NCBI GenBank assembly: GCA_964427425.1
Contig: CAYRUD010000010.1
Span: 59,048-123,047 of the forward strand
Reading direction: 5' to 3'
DNA from: CAYRUD01 sp964427425
GTDB taxonomy: Bacteria; Chlamydiota; Chlamydiia; Chlamydiales; FEN-1388
Length of the DNA stretch: 64,000 bases
The notes under the pieces were generated by a model that saw nothing but the letters and a program-made list of their open reading frames with translations, was not told the DNA's origin and ran no database searches. Shown in pieces: positions 41,401 through 49,306 of the stretch. Position 1 is the stretch's first letter. Each line of letters begins with the position of its first letter. Made by a program: the position numbers and the translations under genes.

Positions 41401-44221
41401 GGGTTACAAGCTTGATAATATCTCGTGGATGACCCTCTGCGATAATTTGTCCGCCTTCATTCCCACTTCCGGGCCCCATGTCAATAATCCAGTCGCATTC
41501 CTTGATGAGGTCCATATTGTGCTCAATGACAACAACAGTGTTCCCGCGGTCGACAAGTCTTTGTAAGACATTCATGAGATGTTGAATGTCATGAAAGTGA
41601 AGTCCTGTTGTTGGCTCATCCAAAAGATAGAGCGTGGATCCAGTATCTGGTCTTGAGAGCTCGCGCGCGAGTTTCAAGCGCTGGGCTTCACCACCTGAAA
41701 GTGTGGTTGAAGATTGTCCAAGTCTTAAGTAATCTAAGCCTACATCACAAAGAGTTTGAAGCTTTTTCTTGATGGATGGAATAGCCTCAAAAAATTGAAG
41801 CGCATGGCCACATGACATGTCGAGGACATCTTGGATGCTCTTTCCTTTATAACGTACCGAGAGCGTTTCATTATCAAATCTCTGCCCCAAGCAGGTAGGA
41901 CACTCAACCCAGCTCTCCTCTAAAAAGTCCATATCAATTTTAACCATGCCCATCCCAGAGCACTCGACACACGATCCTTCTTTGACATTGAAGCTAAAAC
42001 GTCCCGGATCCCATCCATGAGCCATGCTCTCAGGAAGAGAGGCAAAAAGAGATCGAATCTCATCGAAGACTTTCGAGTACGTAGCAGGATTCGAGCGAGG
42101 AGTTCGCCCAATAGGTGATTGGTCAATCTCAATGACTTTATGAATTTGGTCTAATCCTTCAATGCGGTCATATGCGCCAACTTGAAGCTCGCTTCCTTGC
42201 AGGGTATTTGAGATCGCAGGGAATAGAGTCTCTAAAAAAAGTGACGATTTGCCAGAACCGGATAGTCCAGTGACTCCAACAAATAAGCCCAATGGGATTG
42301 AGAGATTGAGATTCTTCAGATTATTGTGTTTGGCTCCGTAAAGGGAGAGCGAACCTTTAGGGGTTCTTTCACTCTTTTTCTCTGATGTGACTTTCTTGGT
42401 CCCGAAGAGATACTCTTTAGTGTGTGATTGTGAAGCTTCCTTAAGATGGGGGACATCTCCGATATAGAGGATTTCACCGCCATTTTCTCCTGCTCCAGGT
42501 CCGAAGTCGATAAGAAGATCCGATGAACGAATAGTCTCCTCATCGTGCTCGACGACAATAACCGTATTTCCTTTTTCCTTCAGGGTAATGAGGGAGTTGA
42601 TCAATTTGGAATTATCAACAGGGTGAAGACCAATTGATGGTTCATCGAGCACGTACGTAACGCCAACCAATCCACTTCCGATCTGTGACGCGAGTCGGAC
42701 CCGTTGAGCTTCTCCTCCTGAAAGAGTAGGGGCTGATCTATCAAGTGTAAGGTATCCTAATCCTACTTCTCTCATGAAGTGAAGGCGATTGATAATGTTA
42801 TCAACTACTTCTTGTGCGATGATGCGATCTTTTTCAAGTAAGGAAATTGAATTAAAGAAGTCATACGCTTCTTTAATCGTCATTGAGACAACTTCTTGGA
42901 TTGTCTTTGAGAAGAGACGAGCCGCTGATGGGTATGCTTTTAAGCGACTTCCATGGCAAGTCGGACATACTGACATTGTCATCAACTTTTCCATCTTTCG
43001 CTTAAACATCTCGCTTGTCGCGTCTTGATAGCGCTGCCATGCTTCTCCTAGTACTCCTCTCCATTGGATATTATCATACCAGGTAGCTCCGGTCTCTGGA
43101 TGGATAAAGAGCATCCTTGTCCACTTCTTCTCAGTTCCATATAAGAAAACTCTCTTTGCTTCTTCCGGCAGCTTTTTAAATGGTGTCTTGACTGAGAAGT
43201 TATAAAGTGAGGCTAAGTTATCGTAGATGTTGCGGTAACGGACAGTGTTGTACGAGCTTGCAACTGAGCAGCAGTCTTCACTGATATTTTTGTTCTCATC
43301 GAGTACTTTTTCAAGGATATATTGCTGTTTTTGCCCCAAGCCATGACATTCAGGGCACATGCCTGAGGGACTGTTGAATGAAAAATCATGGGGCTCAAGA
43401 GGGCCATACGATCTTCCTGATTTTTTTGAGTAGGCATGGGTTGAGAAGAGCTCTTCTGCCATTGAGTCTATATCGATAATAGAGACGACGCCATTTCCAT
43501 ATTCGAGCGCCGTTGTGAGTGATTCAAAGACTCTATTCTTGTTGTCATCATCGAGAGTCGTTCTGTCGATAATGATATCCAAATCATGCTCTTTAGTCGG
43601 ATCTACATCTACGACTTCGCTGAGGCGCATAATAGCGCCATCGAGTCGGACACGGGTAAATCCTTTTCTTTCTATCTCCTCTAAATCATCAAGGAGTTCT
43701 CCCTTTTTCTCCTTAACCCACGGGGCAAGGATCATGATCTTCTTGTCTTTATATGTACGTTGAATTGAGAGGAGGAGATCGTCTTTCGTCTGGCTAGTGA
43801 CGGCTTCTCCGCTGATAGGGCAATAGCGTGTTGCAAGGCGTGCGAAGAGGATTCTGAGGTAGTCATAGATCTCAGTGAGAGTGCCAACAGTAGACCGAGG
43901 GTTATGCGCTACCGATTTTTGTTCGATAGAGATGGTGGGTGTCAATCCTGTCATCGACTCAACATCAGGGCGAGGAAGGCTTCCAAAGAGCCGCTTTGCT
44001 TGGTGAGAGAGTGACTCAACATAGCGCCTCTGCCCTTCGACAAAAATTGTATCGAACGCGAATGAGCTTTTACCGGAGCCTGAAACTCCTGTTAAGCAGA
44101 TGAGCTTGTTATGAGGAAGAGCGCAGCTAACGGCCTTCAGGTTGTGAACTTTTGCCGACTGAATCACGATCTCTTGAGAAATTTTTTGAACTTGCGACTT
44201 GTCTTCTACACGTTCTTTCAT
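38405..44221 (-). CDS. uvrA: UvrA, chlamydial tandem-fused form with four ABC modules
   Basis: UvrA is the damage sensor of nucleotide excision repair. Normal UvrA has about 940 residues and two ABC ATPase modules; here one frame of about 1,938 residues contains two complete UvrA units. Four Walker A motifs are seen (GVSGSGKSS, GLSGSGKSS, GPSGAGKSS, GVSGSGKST) and four signatures: LSGGEAQRVRLASQ, LSGGEAQRLKLARE, LSGGEAQRVRLVSQ and a variant LSSGEAQRAKIARE. Each module has its CxxC zinc pairs. Tandem UvrA is known in Chlamydiae. Methionine at 44221, shortly before IQSAKVHNLKAVSC, is chosen over the first one at 44308; no good ribosome site marks either. Confidence 0.95.
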   Translation of the reverse strand: MKERVEDKSQVQKISQEIVIQSAKVHNLKAVSCALPHNKLICLTGVSGSGKSSFAFDTIFVEGQRRYVESLSHQAKRLFGSLPRPDVESMTGLTPTISIEQKSVAHNPRSTVGTLTEIYDYLRILFARLATRYCPISGEAVTSQTKDDLLLSIQRTYKDKKIMILAPWVKEKKGELLDDLEEIERKGFTRVRLDGAIMRLSEVVDVDPTKEHDLDIIIDRTTLDDDNKNRVFESLTTALEYGNGVVSIIDIDSMAEELFSTHAYSKKSGRSYGPLEPHDFSFNSPSGMCPECHGLGQKQQYILEKVLDENKNISEDCCSVASSYNTVRYRNIYDNLASLYNFSVKTPFKKLPEEAKRVFLYGTEKKWTRMLFIHPETGATWYDNIQWRGVLGEAWQRYQDATSEMFKRKMEKLMTMSVCPTCHGSRLKAYPSAARLFSKTIQEVVSMTIKEAYDFFNSISLLEKDRIIAQEVVDNIINRLHFMREVGLGYLTLDRSAPTLSGGEAQRVRLASQIGSGLVGVTYVLDEPSIGLHPVDNSKLINSLITLKEKGNTVIVVEHDEETIRSSDLLIDFGPGAGENGGEILYIGDVPHLKEASQSHTKEYLFGTKKVTSEKKSERTPKGSLSLYGAKHNNLKNLNLSIPLGLFVGVTGLSGSGKSSLFLETLFPAISNTLQGSELQVGAYDRIEGLDQIHKVIEIDQSPIGRTPRSNPATYSKVFDEIRSLFASLPESMAHGWDPGRFSFNVKEGSCVECSGMGMVKIDMDFLEESWVECPTCLGQRFDNETLSVRYKGKSIQDVLDMSCGHALQFFEAIPSIKKKLQTLCDVGLDYLRLGQSSTTLSGGEAQRLKLARELSRPDTGSTLYLLDEPTTGLHFHDIQHLMNVLQRLVDRGNTVVVIEHNMDLIKECDWIIDMGPGSGNEGGQIIAEGHPRDIIKLVTPTAIHLKAHMDRSSVQSDTTSSKDKKTPSLSYEPQSIQIVHAEQNNLKQISVEIPRNAITTLIGPSGAGKSSLAFETIYAEGQRRYVESLSPYARQFVKQMPKPKVESITGISPAIAIEQRQHASNPRSTVGTITEVYDYLRIFWSRLGTAHCPKTGKPIKAISKETIAHHILSLDSGTRVEILAPYQFRKGETFEQAIKKLQRDGFTKIRIKDDLYSLDDESALPQINSKKKIDVDVVIDRIKTSPDQYKSIMSSLALAAKVGSNKLHLLINNEKRSSYNLSFSVEGSDEMYPEVTPQIFAFNTKHGMCHDCKGLGFQWTLDLTTLPLPKNVTVGGLIRFFMSDEREASFILTILSDLSIDHDIPVHSLSPQLQQILFHGSSTPISVQSKKTKLAFEWRGLNQAIEFAMKCVSDTDGEDIQSSHETLVRSLGNELADSLKPLACPSCEGTRLNPLARHVTIDGVAIHQFAHYPIDQAVSWFSSYTSKAKLDKAMKKVSDEIIKRLTFAHKIGIGYLSLDRSATTLSGGEAQRVRLVSQIGSGLTGVLYILDEPTVGLHPEDAKKLISALQELKKLNNTVVIVEHDPDIMAISDHIIELGPQGGLNGGNIIFEGPFKELLKAQTITSQAIQTKVEINSPSKEKKKKNKEDGCIQVKNAHIHNLKINSLHIPKETVVAVAGVSGSGKSTLLFDVIESHFHKVKTGIISDTSEISVHGLHDFHHLVVVDQKPMSNTSRSDIATYTELLTPLRHLFATLPDAIKYGLEPKHFSAYHRKGMCTHCWGLGYKKVNMHFMAPIQVECPQCNGMRLNPLSLTVKFKGKNLGEILKLSVTEALSLFEAHPKIMKVLSALNELELGYIHLGQEIATLSSGEAQRAKIARELAKSSRRKTLFLMDEPTTGLHSSEVQTLIRVLRELVNKRGHSVIAIEHNVSFLAEAQHLIELGPSSGTDGGKIIAQGTPFEVQESTTSRIAPYIRAQMAIETEEKSNKKQKTAPKKK

Positions 44222-44484
44222 AACTAGGAGTGTCTTATATTTGGCATTACGATGGGACAAAATTACACTGAAGGAGAAAGAATGCTTGAACATTCTCGCT
44301 TCTTGCAAAGAGGTATCACCATATCATACGGGCGAATTACCGCAATTGAATTGAGCAACTGTCCGATGACATTCTTGCCATCAAGTGATGAATAATGAAA
44401 TTACTTCGGGTTTGACTTAAGACCCCTCAAGGACCTTTATTTAGCTCGAGTTTTGGCGCTTTAATAGGTAATAGTTTATCTAAT

Positions 44485-45696
44485 CTACATACAGCTACAG
44501 GCCTTCTTATATTTGCTGGATTTTATCTTTTTAACAGCGTGCTCGAAGTCGTAAGAAGTATAAAGATAGTTCTGTTTGCGAAGCGGATTTCCTTGTGCGA
44601 TTCGAGATACTATAAGATTGCTATTCAGTCTAAATTCAATCATCCAATCCATAGATGGGATTGAAGATAATTTTCTCCACGTTCTCATGTCCCATATATC
44701 GATAGAATCTGAACCTGAAACGCATATCCAATTGCGATATATCTGTATATTTCCGATAGCGTCTGAGTGTGGGAAAGGCGTTATTTCAAGAGTCTTTATC
44801 TGATTGAGAGGAGATGAGCTTTCACTGTCTTGGAATATTTTTATTTCGCTCGATGAGCTTCTAAAGGCTATGTAGGAGTCGTTGCACGCAAAAAACTGGT
44901 AGCGATGGTCAGAATTTGCTTCAAGTATCTGTATCGATTTAGAGTCTTTGTGAATTGCAACATGGCATTTGTTTAAATTCTTATTGTATGCCGAGAGAAT
45001 AAGATAATGCGAAGTGGATCCAATCTGATAAACGTACCCGATCTTTCTTGTGTCATAACTCATTACTAAATTGCCTGATTGCGCATCCCACAATTTGATG
45101 GTGTCATCGTAGTGTGCTATAACTTCATTTTTATTCGATGTAAGGTAAACACTCTGGGTATCGGTCGTAATAGGATCTCCTTGAATGCATTGTAAATACT
45201 TATGTGTTTTGATATCGAAGCGAAAGATCTCTCCTTTATTGGTGAGAGCTGTCCATAAATTCTCGTATAGACAATTCGCCTTGATTTTAGTGTCACATCC
45301 TTGTTGAGCGAAATCTATTTGATGAATATTGTGGCTAGTCTTCAGATCGCGAATTGTATAAATGAGATGATTGGTCGGCTCTTCAAAGATCTCTACTGAG
45401 ATATTATCCTCTAGGATATTAAAGCAATGATCCGCATACGGTTTTTTGTAAGAGGGTGGGGATTTCTTGATATTCGCGATGCCATTCATCAGGTTATTGA
45501 TAGCTATATATCGATTTTTAAAACTGCCATGAAGTGGAGTTGGCTGTTCTAATACAGATGAGCAACTTCTTTCCCAGAGATATTCCGTTTTTTGTGCTTC
45601 ATTCCATTGACTTGAAACTGGTGAAACACGAGCAACTTCTTGAATGGTTAAGTATGAAAATATGTGAGTAAGTGTATCCGTAGAAATACTATACAT
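44485..45696 (-). CDS. F-box protein with WD40-like repeats
   Basis: Residues 5-45 form a recognisable F-box: TDTLTHIFSYLTIQEVARV followed by SSQWNEAQKTEYLW, which in eukaryotes binds SKP1 and places substrates at SCF ubiquitin ligases. The rest of the 403 residues shows beta-propeller character with WD-type strand ends such as IKLWDAQSGNLV and IDIWDMRTWRKL. F-box plus WD40 is the architecture of eukaryotic FBXW substrate receptors. No signal peptide or membrane helix is present, so delivery would need type III secretion; this is inference. The promoter region has a perfect inverted repeat. The gene interrupts a block of housekeeping genes (uvrA, priA). Confidence 0.82.
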   Translation of the reverse strand: MYSISTDTLTHIFSYLTIQEVARVSPVSSQWNEAQKTEYLWERSCSSVLEQPTPLHGSFKNRYIAINNLMNGIANIKKSPPSYKKPYADHCFNILEDNISVEIFEEPTNHLIYTIRDLKTSHNIHQIDFAQQGCDTKIKANCLYENLWTALTNKGEIFRFDIKTHKYLQCIQGDPITTDTQSVYLTSNKNEVIAHYDDTIKLWDAQSGNLVMSYDTRKIGYVYQIGSTSHYLILSAYNKNLNKCHVAIHKDSKSIQILEANSDHRYQFFACNDSYIAFRSSSSEIKIFQDSESSSPLNQIKTLEITPFPHSDAIGNIQIYRNWICVSGSDSIDIWDMRTWRKLSSIPSMDWMIEFRLNSNLIVSRIAQGNPLRKQNYLYTSYDFEHAVKKIKSSKYKKACSCM

Positions 45697-45717
45697 GATT
45701 ATTTACTTGGTCGCTTG

Positions 45718-45737
45718 ATTAATTATTTGTAATTAAT
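45718..45737. promoter_or_regulatory. Inverted repeat upstream of the F-box/WD gene
   Basis: ATTAATTA (45718-45725) and TAATTAAT (45730-45737) are perfect 8-base arms around TTTG, lying 22-41 bases upstream of the start codon. It could be an operator or promoter element; low complexity makes chance possible. Confidence 0.3.
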
Positions 45738-45863
45738 ATTTGTAGCAAATGCTAATTATTGTTGATGTGAGGGTTGTTAACAAGTAAGTAAATTAGATTT
45801 AATTACTTACAAATAAAGAGTTGTATCCTGATCTAGGGTTGTAAGCGGCAACCGAAAAGATTA

Positions 45864-48143
45864 TTAGAAAAACGTGCTCAGAGCATCGACATCGATGAAC
45901 CGTTTGACTGTCGATGGCATCTTGTATTTGGCGTCGACTTGCTCAAGAAGCTGTGTGATCGTTGTTGCTTTTTCGCCTCTGACAAGTGTCTGATAGCGCC
46001 ACATATCTTTGACTTTGGCGTGCCCTGATGGCAGGGGAGGGTGAATGGAATATGATGGTGGAAGAAGCGCCTGAAACGTTTGAGCGAATGTCTCGATTGC
46101 GGTTTTTACTTCTGTCTCATCTGTTCCAACAAAAGTAAATTTGACGATGTGCTGAAAAGGCGGATATCCAAACATCTCTCGGATGGCGATCTCTTCTTCA
46201 TAAAATCCAAGAAAGTCTTGCTGAGCGGCCTTCTGAATGACAGAACTTTCAGGTAAGCTCGTCTGAAGGATAACTTCTCCTTTCTCAACCCCTCGTCCTG
46301 CTCGCCCTGCGACCTGAGTGATAAGCTGGAACACATTTTCTGAAGCTCTAAAGTCTGGAATATGAAGGGAGGCATCGCAGTTCAAGACGCCGACGAGGGT
46401 AACTTCTGGGAAGTGGAGTCCTTTTGCGATCATCTGCGTACCGATCAAGACATCAGCTTTTCCAGCGCGAAATGCATTTAATATCTGCTCCATGCTGCCT
46501 TTATGCCGAGTTGTATCAAGATCTGCTCTAAGAACTCTGGCATTCGGCAAGATCGCTTTCAACATCACTTCGACGCGCTCAGTTCCAGCTCCTCGAAATT
46601 GCATCATCGCATCCTCTTTACACGATGGGCATTTTCTTGGAGGAACGAGCTCTAAGCCGCACAAGTGGCAGGCAAGTAGGTTCATCGATTTATGAAAGGT
46701 AAGCGCTGTATCGCAATGGGGGCATTTGACAACTTCATAGCAGTGACGGCATAAACATGAGGTGTGATAGCCTCTTCGATTGAGAAAGAGGATTGACTGC
46801 TCTCCCTTTGCTATTCGCTTCTCAATCTTCGAGAGCAGAGTGTCTGAGAGAAGTGCGATACCTTTTACTTTATCGTTTTCCCTTTTCATATCAATGATAT
46901 GCACGTGAGGTAGCTGATGGGCGCCGCTTCTCTGATGAAGTTTTATCAAGTTATATTTGTTGTGCTGCGCGTTATAGAAGCTTTCAAAAGAAGGGGTTGC
47001 GGATCCTAATACGACAGTCGCGTTGAGAATATGGCCTCTCATTACTGCGATATCTCGTGCGTGATATGTAGGTGAGTCATCAGTTTGCTTGTAACTTGAC
47101 TCATGCTCTTCGTCGACAATAATAAGTCCTAAATTCGGCAGCGGGCTGAAGATTGCGGAGCGCGCTCCGATGACAATGCGGCATGTGCCATTTTTGATGT
47201 CATCCCAGGTCTCATTTCGCTCACCATCACTGAGTCGATGATGGAGAACGGCAATAGGGATTTGAAATCTACTTTTGAGGCGATGAATTGTCTGTGCTGT
47301 AAGTGATATCTCTGGAACTAATATGAGAGCGGATTTGCCAAGCGAGAGTGCTTTATCAATCGCTTGCATGTAGACTTCAGTTTTTCCACTTCCAGTGACA
47401 CCCCAAAGAAGGTGCGTTTTAAAAGTAGATCTCTCAATACTGTCAGTAATAGCTTTTAAGGCTTCTTCTTGCTCTGGACGTAGAATTTTAGGTTTTGTTC
47501 GAAAGTATTCCTCTCCAATGAGGATAGATTGAGCGCCAGTGCGAACAGACTCAAGAATGAGGAGGCCTTTTTGCTCAAGTGCTTTGACACAGCCTGCAGT
47601 GCTATCGGAAAGCTCCAACAGCTCTGTTAAGAGTAATCCTTTTTTTTGCTTGAGCATGATCTCTAAGATCTTTGCCTGTTGGGGAGCTCTTTTGATGATC
47701 TCCTTATAGGCCTCTGCCAGCTCATTCTTAGTTTTTCCCCGAATGACGAGATATTGTTTCTTTCGCTCTATACCTTTACGAACACCCGATGGAAGCATTG
47801 TTTTGAGTACACGCTCAATAGGACATGCGTAATAGCGGGCTATCCACAAGAGGAGCTTGAAGAGATCTGGCGTGAGGACTGGCCCATCGCTCACAACGTC
47901 ACTGATTGGGCTTAAAGTTCCGAATTGAGAGGTGTGTTTAAGAGAGACTATACAGCCGGATCGCTCGCCCTTGCGAAGTGGAACTTTGACCCAGGATCCA
48001 ACGTGAATAGAGTTTTGTAAGTGTAGGGGAATGGCGTAATCGAGTGTTTTGCGTACGGATACATCAAGAAGGACTTCAGCAATTGAAGGCTTTTCTGTTG
48101 GAGTGAGATTTTGACTGTTTATTTGAAGTTTAGATTCACTCAT
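45864..48143 (-). CDS. priA: Primosomal protein N' (replication restart helicase PriA)
   Basis: PriA recognises abandoned forks and reloads the replisome. The 759-residue protein has the N-terminal DNA-binding domain, a superfamily 2 helicase core with Walker A GVTGSGKTEVY and DEEH box (IIVDEEHESSYKQ), the zinc-binding region with paired cysteines (CRHC, CPHC, CHLC, CPSC), and helicase motif V/VI with GTQMIAKGLHFPEV and QVAGRAGRG. Length and motif order are normal. It is followed at 48196 on its upstream side by an unknown gene on the same strand. Confidence 0.95.
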   Translation of the reverse strand: MSESKLQINSQNLTPTEKPSIAEVLLDVSVRKTLDYAIPLHLQNSIHVGSWVKVPLRKGERSGCIVSLKHTSQFGTLSPISDVVSDGPVLTPDLFKLLLWIARYYACPIERVLKTMLPSGVRKGIERKKQYLVIRGKTKNELAEAYKEIIKRAPQQAKILEIMLKQKKGLLLTELLELSDSTAGCVKALEQKGLLILESVRTGAQSILIGEEYFRTKPKILRPEQEEALKAITDSIERSTFKTHLLWGVTGSGKTEVYMQAIDKALSLGKSALILVPEISLTAQTIHRLKSRFQIPIAVLHHRLSDGERNETWDDIKNGTCRIVIGARSAIFSPLPNLGLIIVDEEHESSYKQTDDSPTYHARDIAVMRGHILNATVVLGSATPSFESFYNAQHNKYNLIKLHQRSGAHQLPHVHIIDMKRENDKVKGIALLSDTLLSKIEKRIAKGEQSILFLNRRGYHTSCLCRHCYEVVKCPHCDTALTFHKSMNLLACHLCGLELVPPRKCPSCKEDAMMQFRGAGTERVEVMLKAILPNARVLRADLDTTRHKGSMEQILNAFRAGKADVLIGTQMIAKGLHFPEVTLVGVLNCDASLHIPDFRASENVFQLITQVAGRAGRGVEKGEVILQTSLPESSVIQKAAQQDFLGFYEEEIAIREMFGYPPFQHIVKFTFVGTDETEVKTAIETFAQTFQALLPPSYSIHPPLPSGHAKVKDMWRYQTLVRGEKATTITQLLEQVDAKYKMPSTVKRFIDVDALSTFF

Positions 48144-48195
48144 CGCTGTTTACGTATGGCCTTTTCACTCAAGTCGCTGTAAGTATCTATCTTAA

Positions 48196-49245
48196 TCAAG
48201 CAAGACGCTTGAGAAGTTTCCATAGTTCTTGCTTTGCCGGTTGATTGTGTATGAATGCCTCATCGATTGGCAAGAAAAGAAATGAGGAATCAAAATATTT
48301 ACCAAGATGTTGGCAGGGGGCAAAGCCTACTTTTATTTCTGATTGGAAATAGTCAATCTCTTCTAAATAAGACTGAAGTGACGACAGCTGATGAGGCTCA
48401 CCTACGAAGATTGTTGTAGAGACATCGCCGAGCGAAAGTTCGCTGATTACATTACCTCGAATCTCTTGAAAGGGGATCGCTTTACCTACCTTAATTAAGA
48501 GTTTGGACTCGATTGCTTGGATGATTGAATCAAGAAAGAGATGGAGCTCTTTTGGGGTCGATGTTGGATGAAAGAGAGAGACTACTCTCCAAGCTCGAGG
48601 AATGATGCTTGCTAAGATGTCTTTTTGATATTGTATGGATGTGCGAAAGTTTTTTCCTGTCGACACACTAATCTTTTGTATTGATGTTGGGCTATAGTAG
48701 TCTTCTTTAATAAGTGGTACGTAAGGTCGTGGAAAAAGCGCCTCTCTCTTTTTTTTCTCATAGACTGCCTGATCGCTCTCTTTCCATAGGGGGGCAATAA
48801 TCTCCGTCTCATCAGCTTCTTCATGAGCCGCATCTGGAACATGAGAGACTTTTTCTGGAGATCTCTTCTCTTGAGTTTTCTCTTGAGTTTTCTCTTGGGT
48901 TTTTTCTTGAGGCTTATCTTGTATTATTTCTTTGGGCTTACCAATAGGCGAAGATTGTATAGGCGTTTGAGTTGTCTTAATCGAAGCTGATTGCTGAGGC
49001 GATGGTGATGACCTTAGAGGCTGCTTATATTGCAGGTTCGGTGTATGGCGTGGTATCTCATTGTCAGAGAAGCTTTTTGAAGGAGCTCTAAAATCCTCAT
49101 ACAATTCAAGTGAGCCGCATGGTATGAGCGTGTGTGTCCGCTCAATCCTTGTATCACTTGATGGATAGAAGGAAGAGATATGCTGAATTAAAAGCTCAGT
49201 GATCTCCTTTAGCTGGTTATGTCTTCCTTGATCCATCAGTTCCAC
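48196..49245 (-). CDS. Hypothetical protein with low-complexity middle
   Basis: Not recognised by motif. The 349-residue protein has a short helical N terminus, a central Pro/Gln/Lys/Glu-rich region containing tandem KTQE units near residues 113-128, and a conserved-looking C-terminal domain of about 150 residues (RAWRVVSLFHPTSTPKELHLFLDSI, SELSLGDVSTTIFVG in overlapping parts). There is no signal peptide. In Chlamydia a hypothetical gene adjoins priA, so this may be its counterpart, which I cannot confirm. It lies 52 bases from the priA start and 61 from mutS, all on the minus strand, probably in one transcription unit. Confidence 0.5.
   Translation of the reverse strand: MELMDQGRHNQLKEITELLIQHISSFYPSSDTRIERTHTLIPCGSLELYEDFRAPSKSFSDNEIPRHTPNLQYKQPLRSSPSPQQSASIKTTQTPIQSSPIGKPKEIIQDKPQEKTQEKTQEKTQEKRSPEKVSHVPDAAHEEADETEIIAPLWKESDQAVYEKKKREALFPRPYVPLIKEDYYSPTSIQKISVSTGKNFRTSIQYQKDILASIIPRAWRVVSLFHPTSTPKELHLFLDSIIQAIESKLLIKVGKAIPFQEIRGNVISELSLGDVSTTIFVGEPHQLSSLQSYLEEIDYFQSEIKVGFAPCQHLGKYFDSSFLFLPIDEAFIHNQPAKQELWKLLKRLA
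48871..48910 (-). repeat. Tandem 12-base repeat coding for KTQE
   Basis: TTGAGTTTTCTC occurs at 48871-48882 and 48883-48894, then with two changes at 48895-48906, and a fragment follows. The in-frame repeat adds Glu-Lys-Thr-Gln units and is a site prone to length variation. Confidence 0.85.
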
Positions 49246-49306
49246 TTTATAAACCTTCGCAATTAGATAATGTTATATCTACTTCATAAAAGATAAGGAT
49301 ACAACG

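Noticed and set aside
48871..48910. Tandem repeat as CRISPR array
   Set aside because: Twelve-base units without spacers, lying in frame within a gene.
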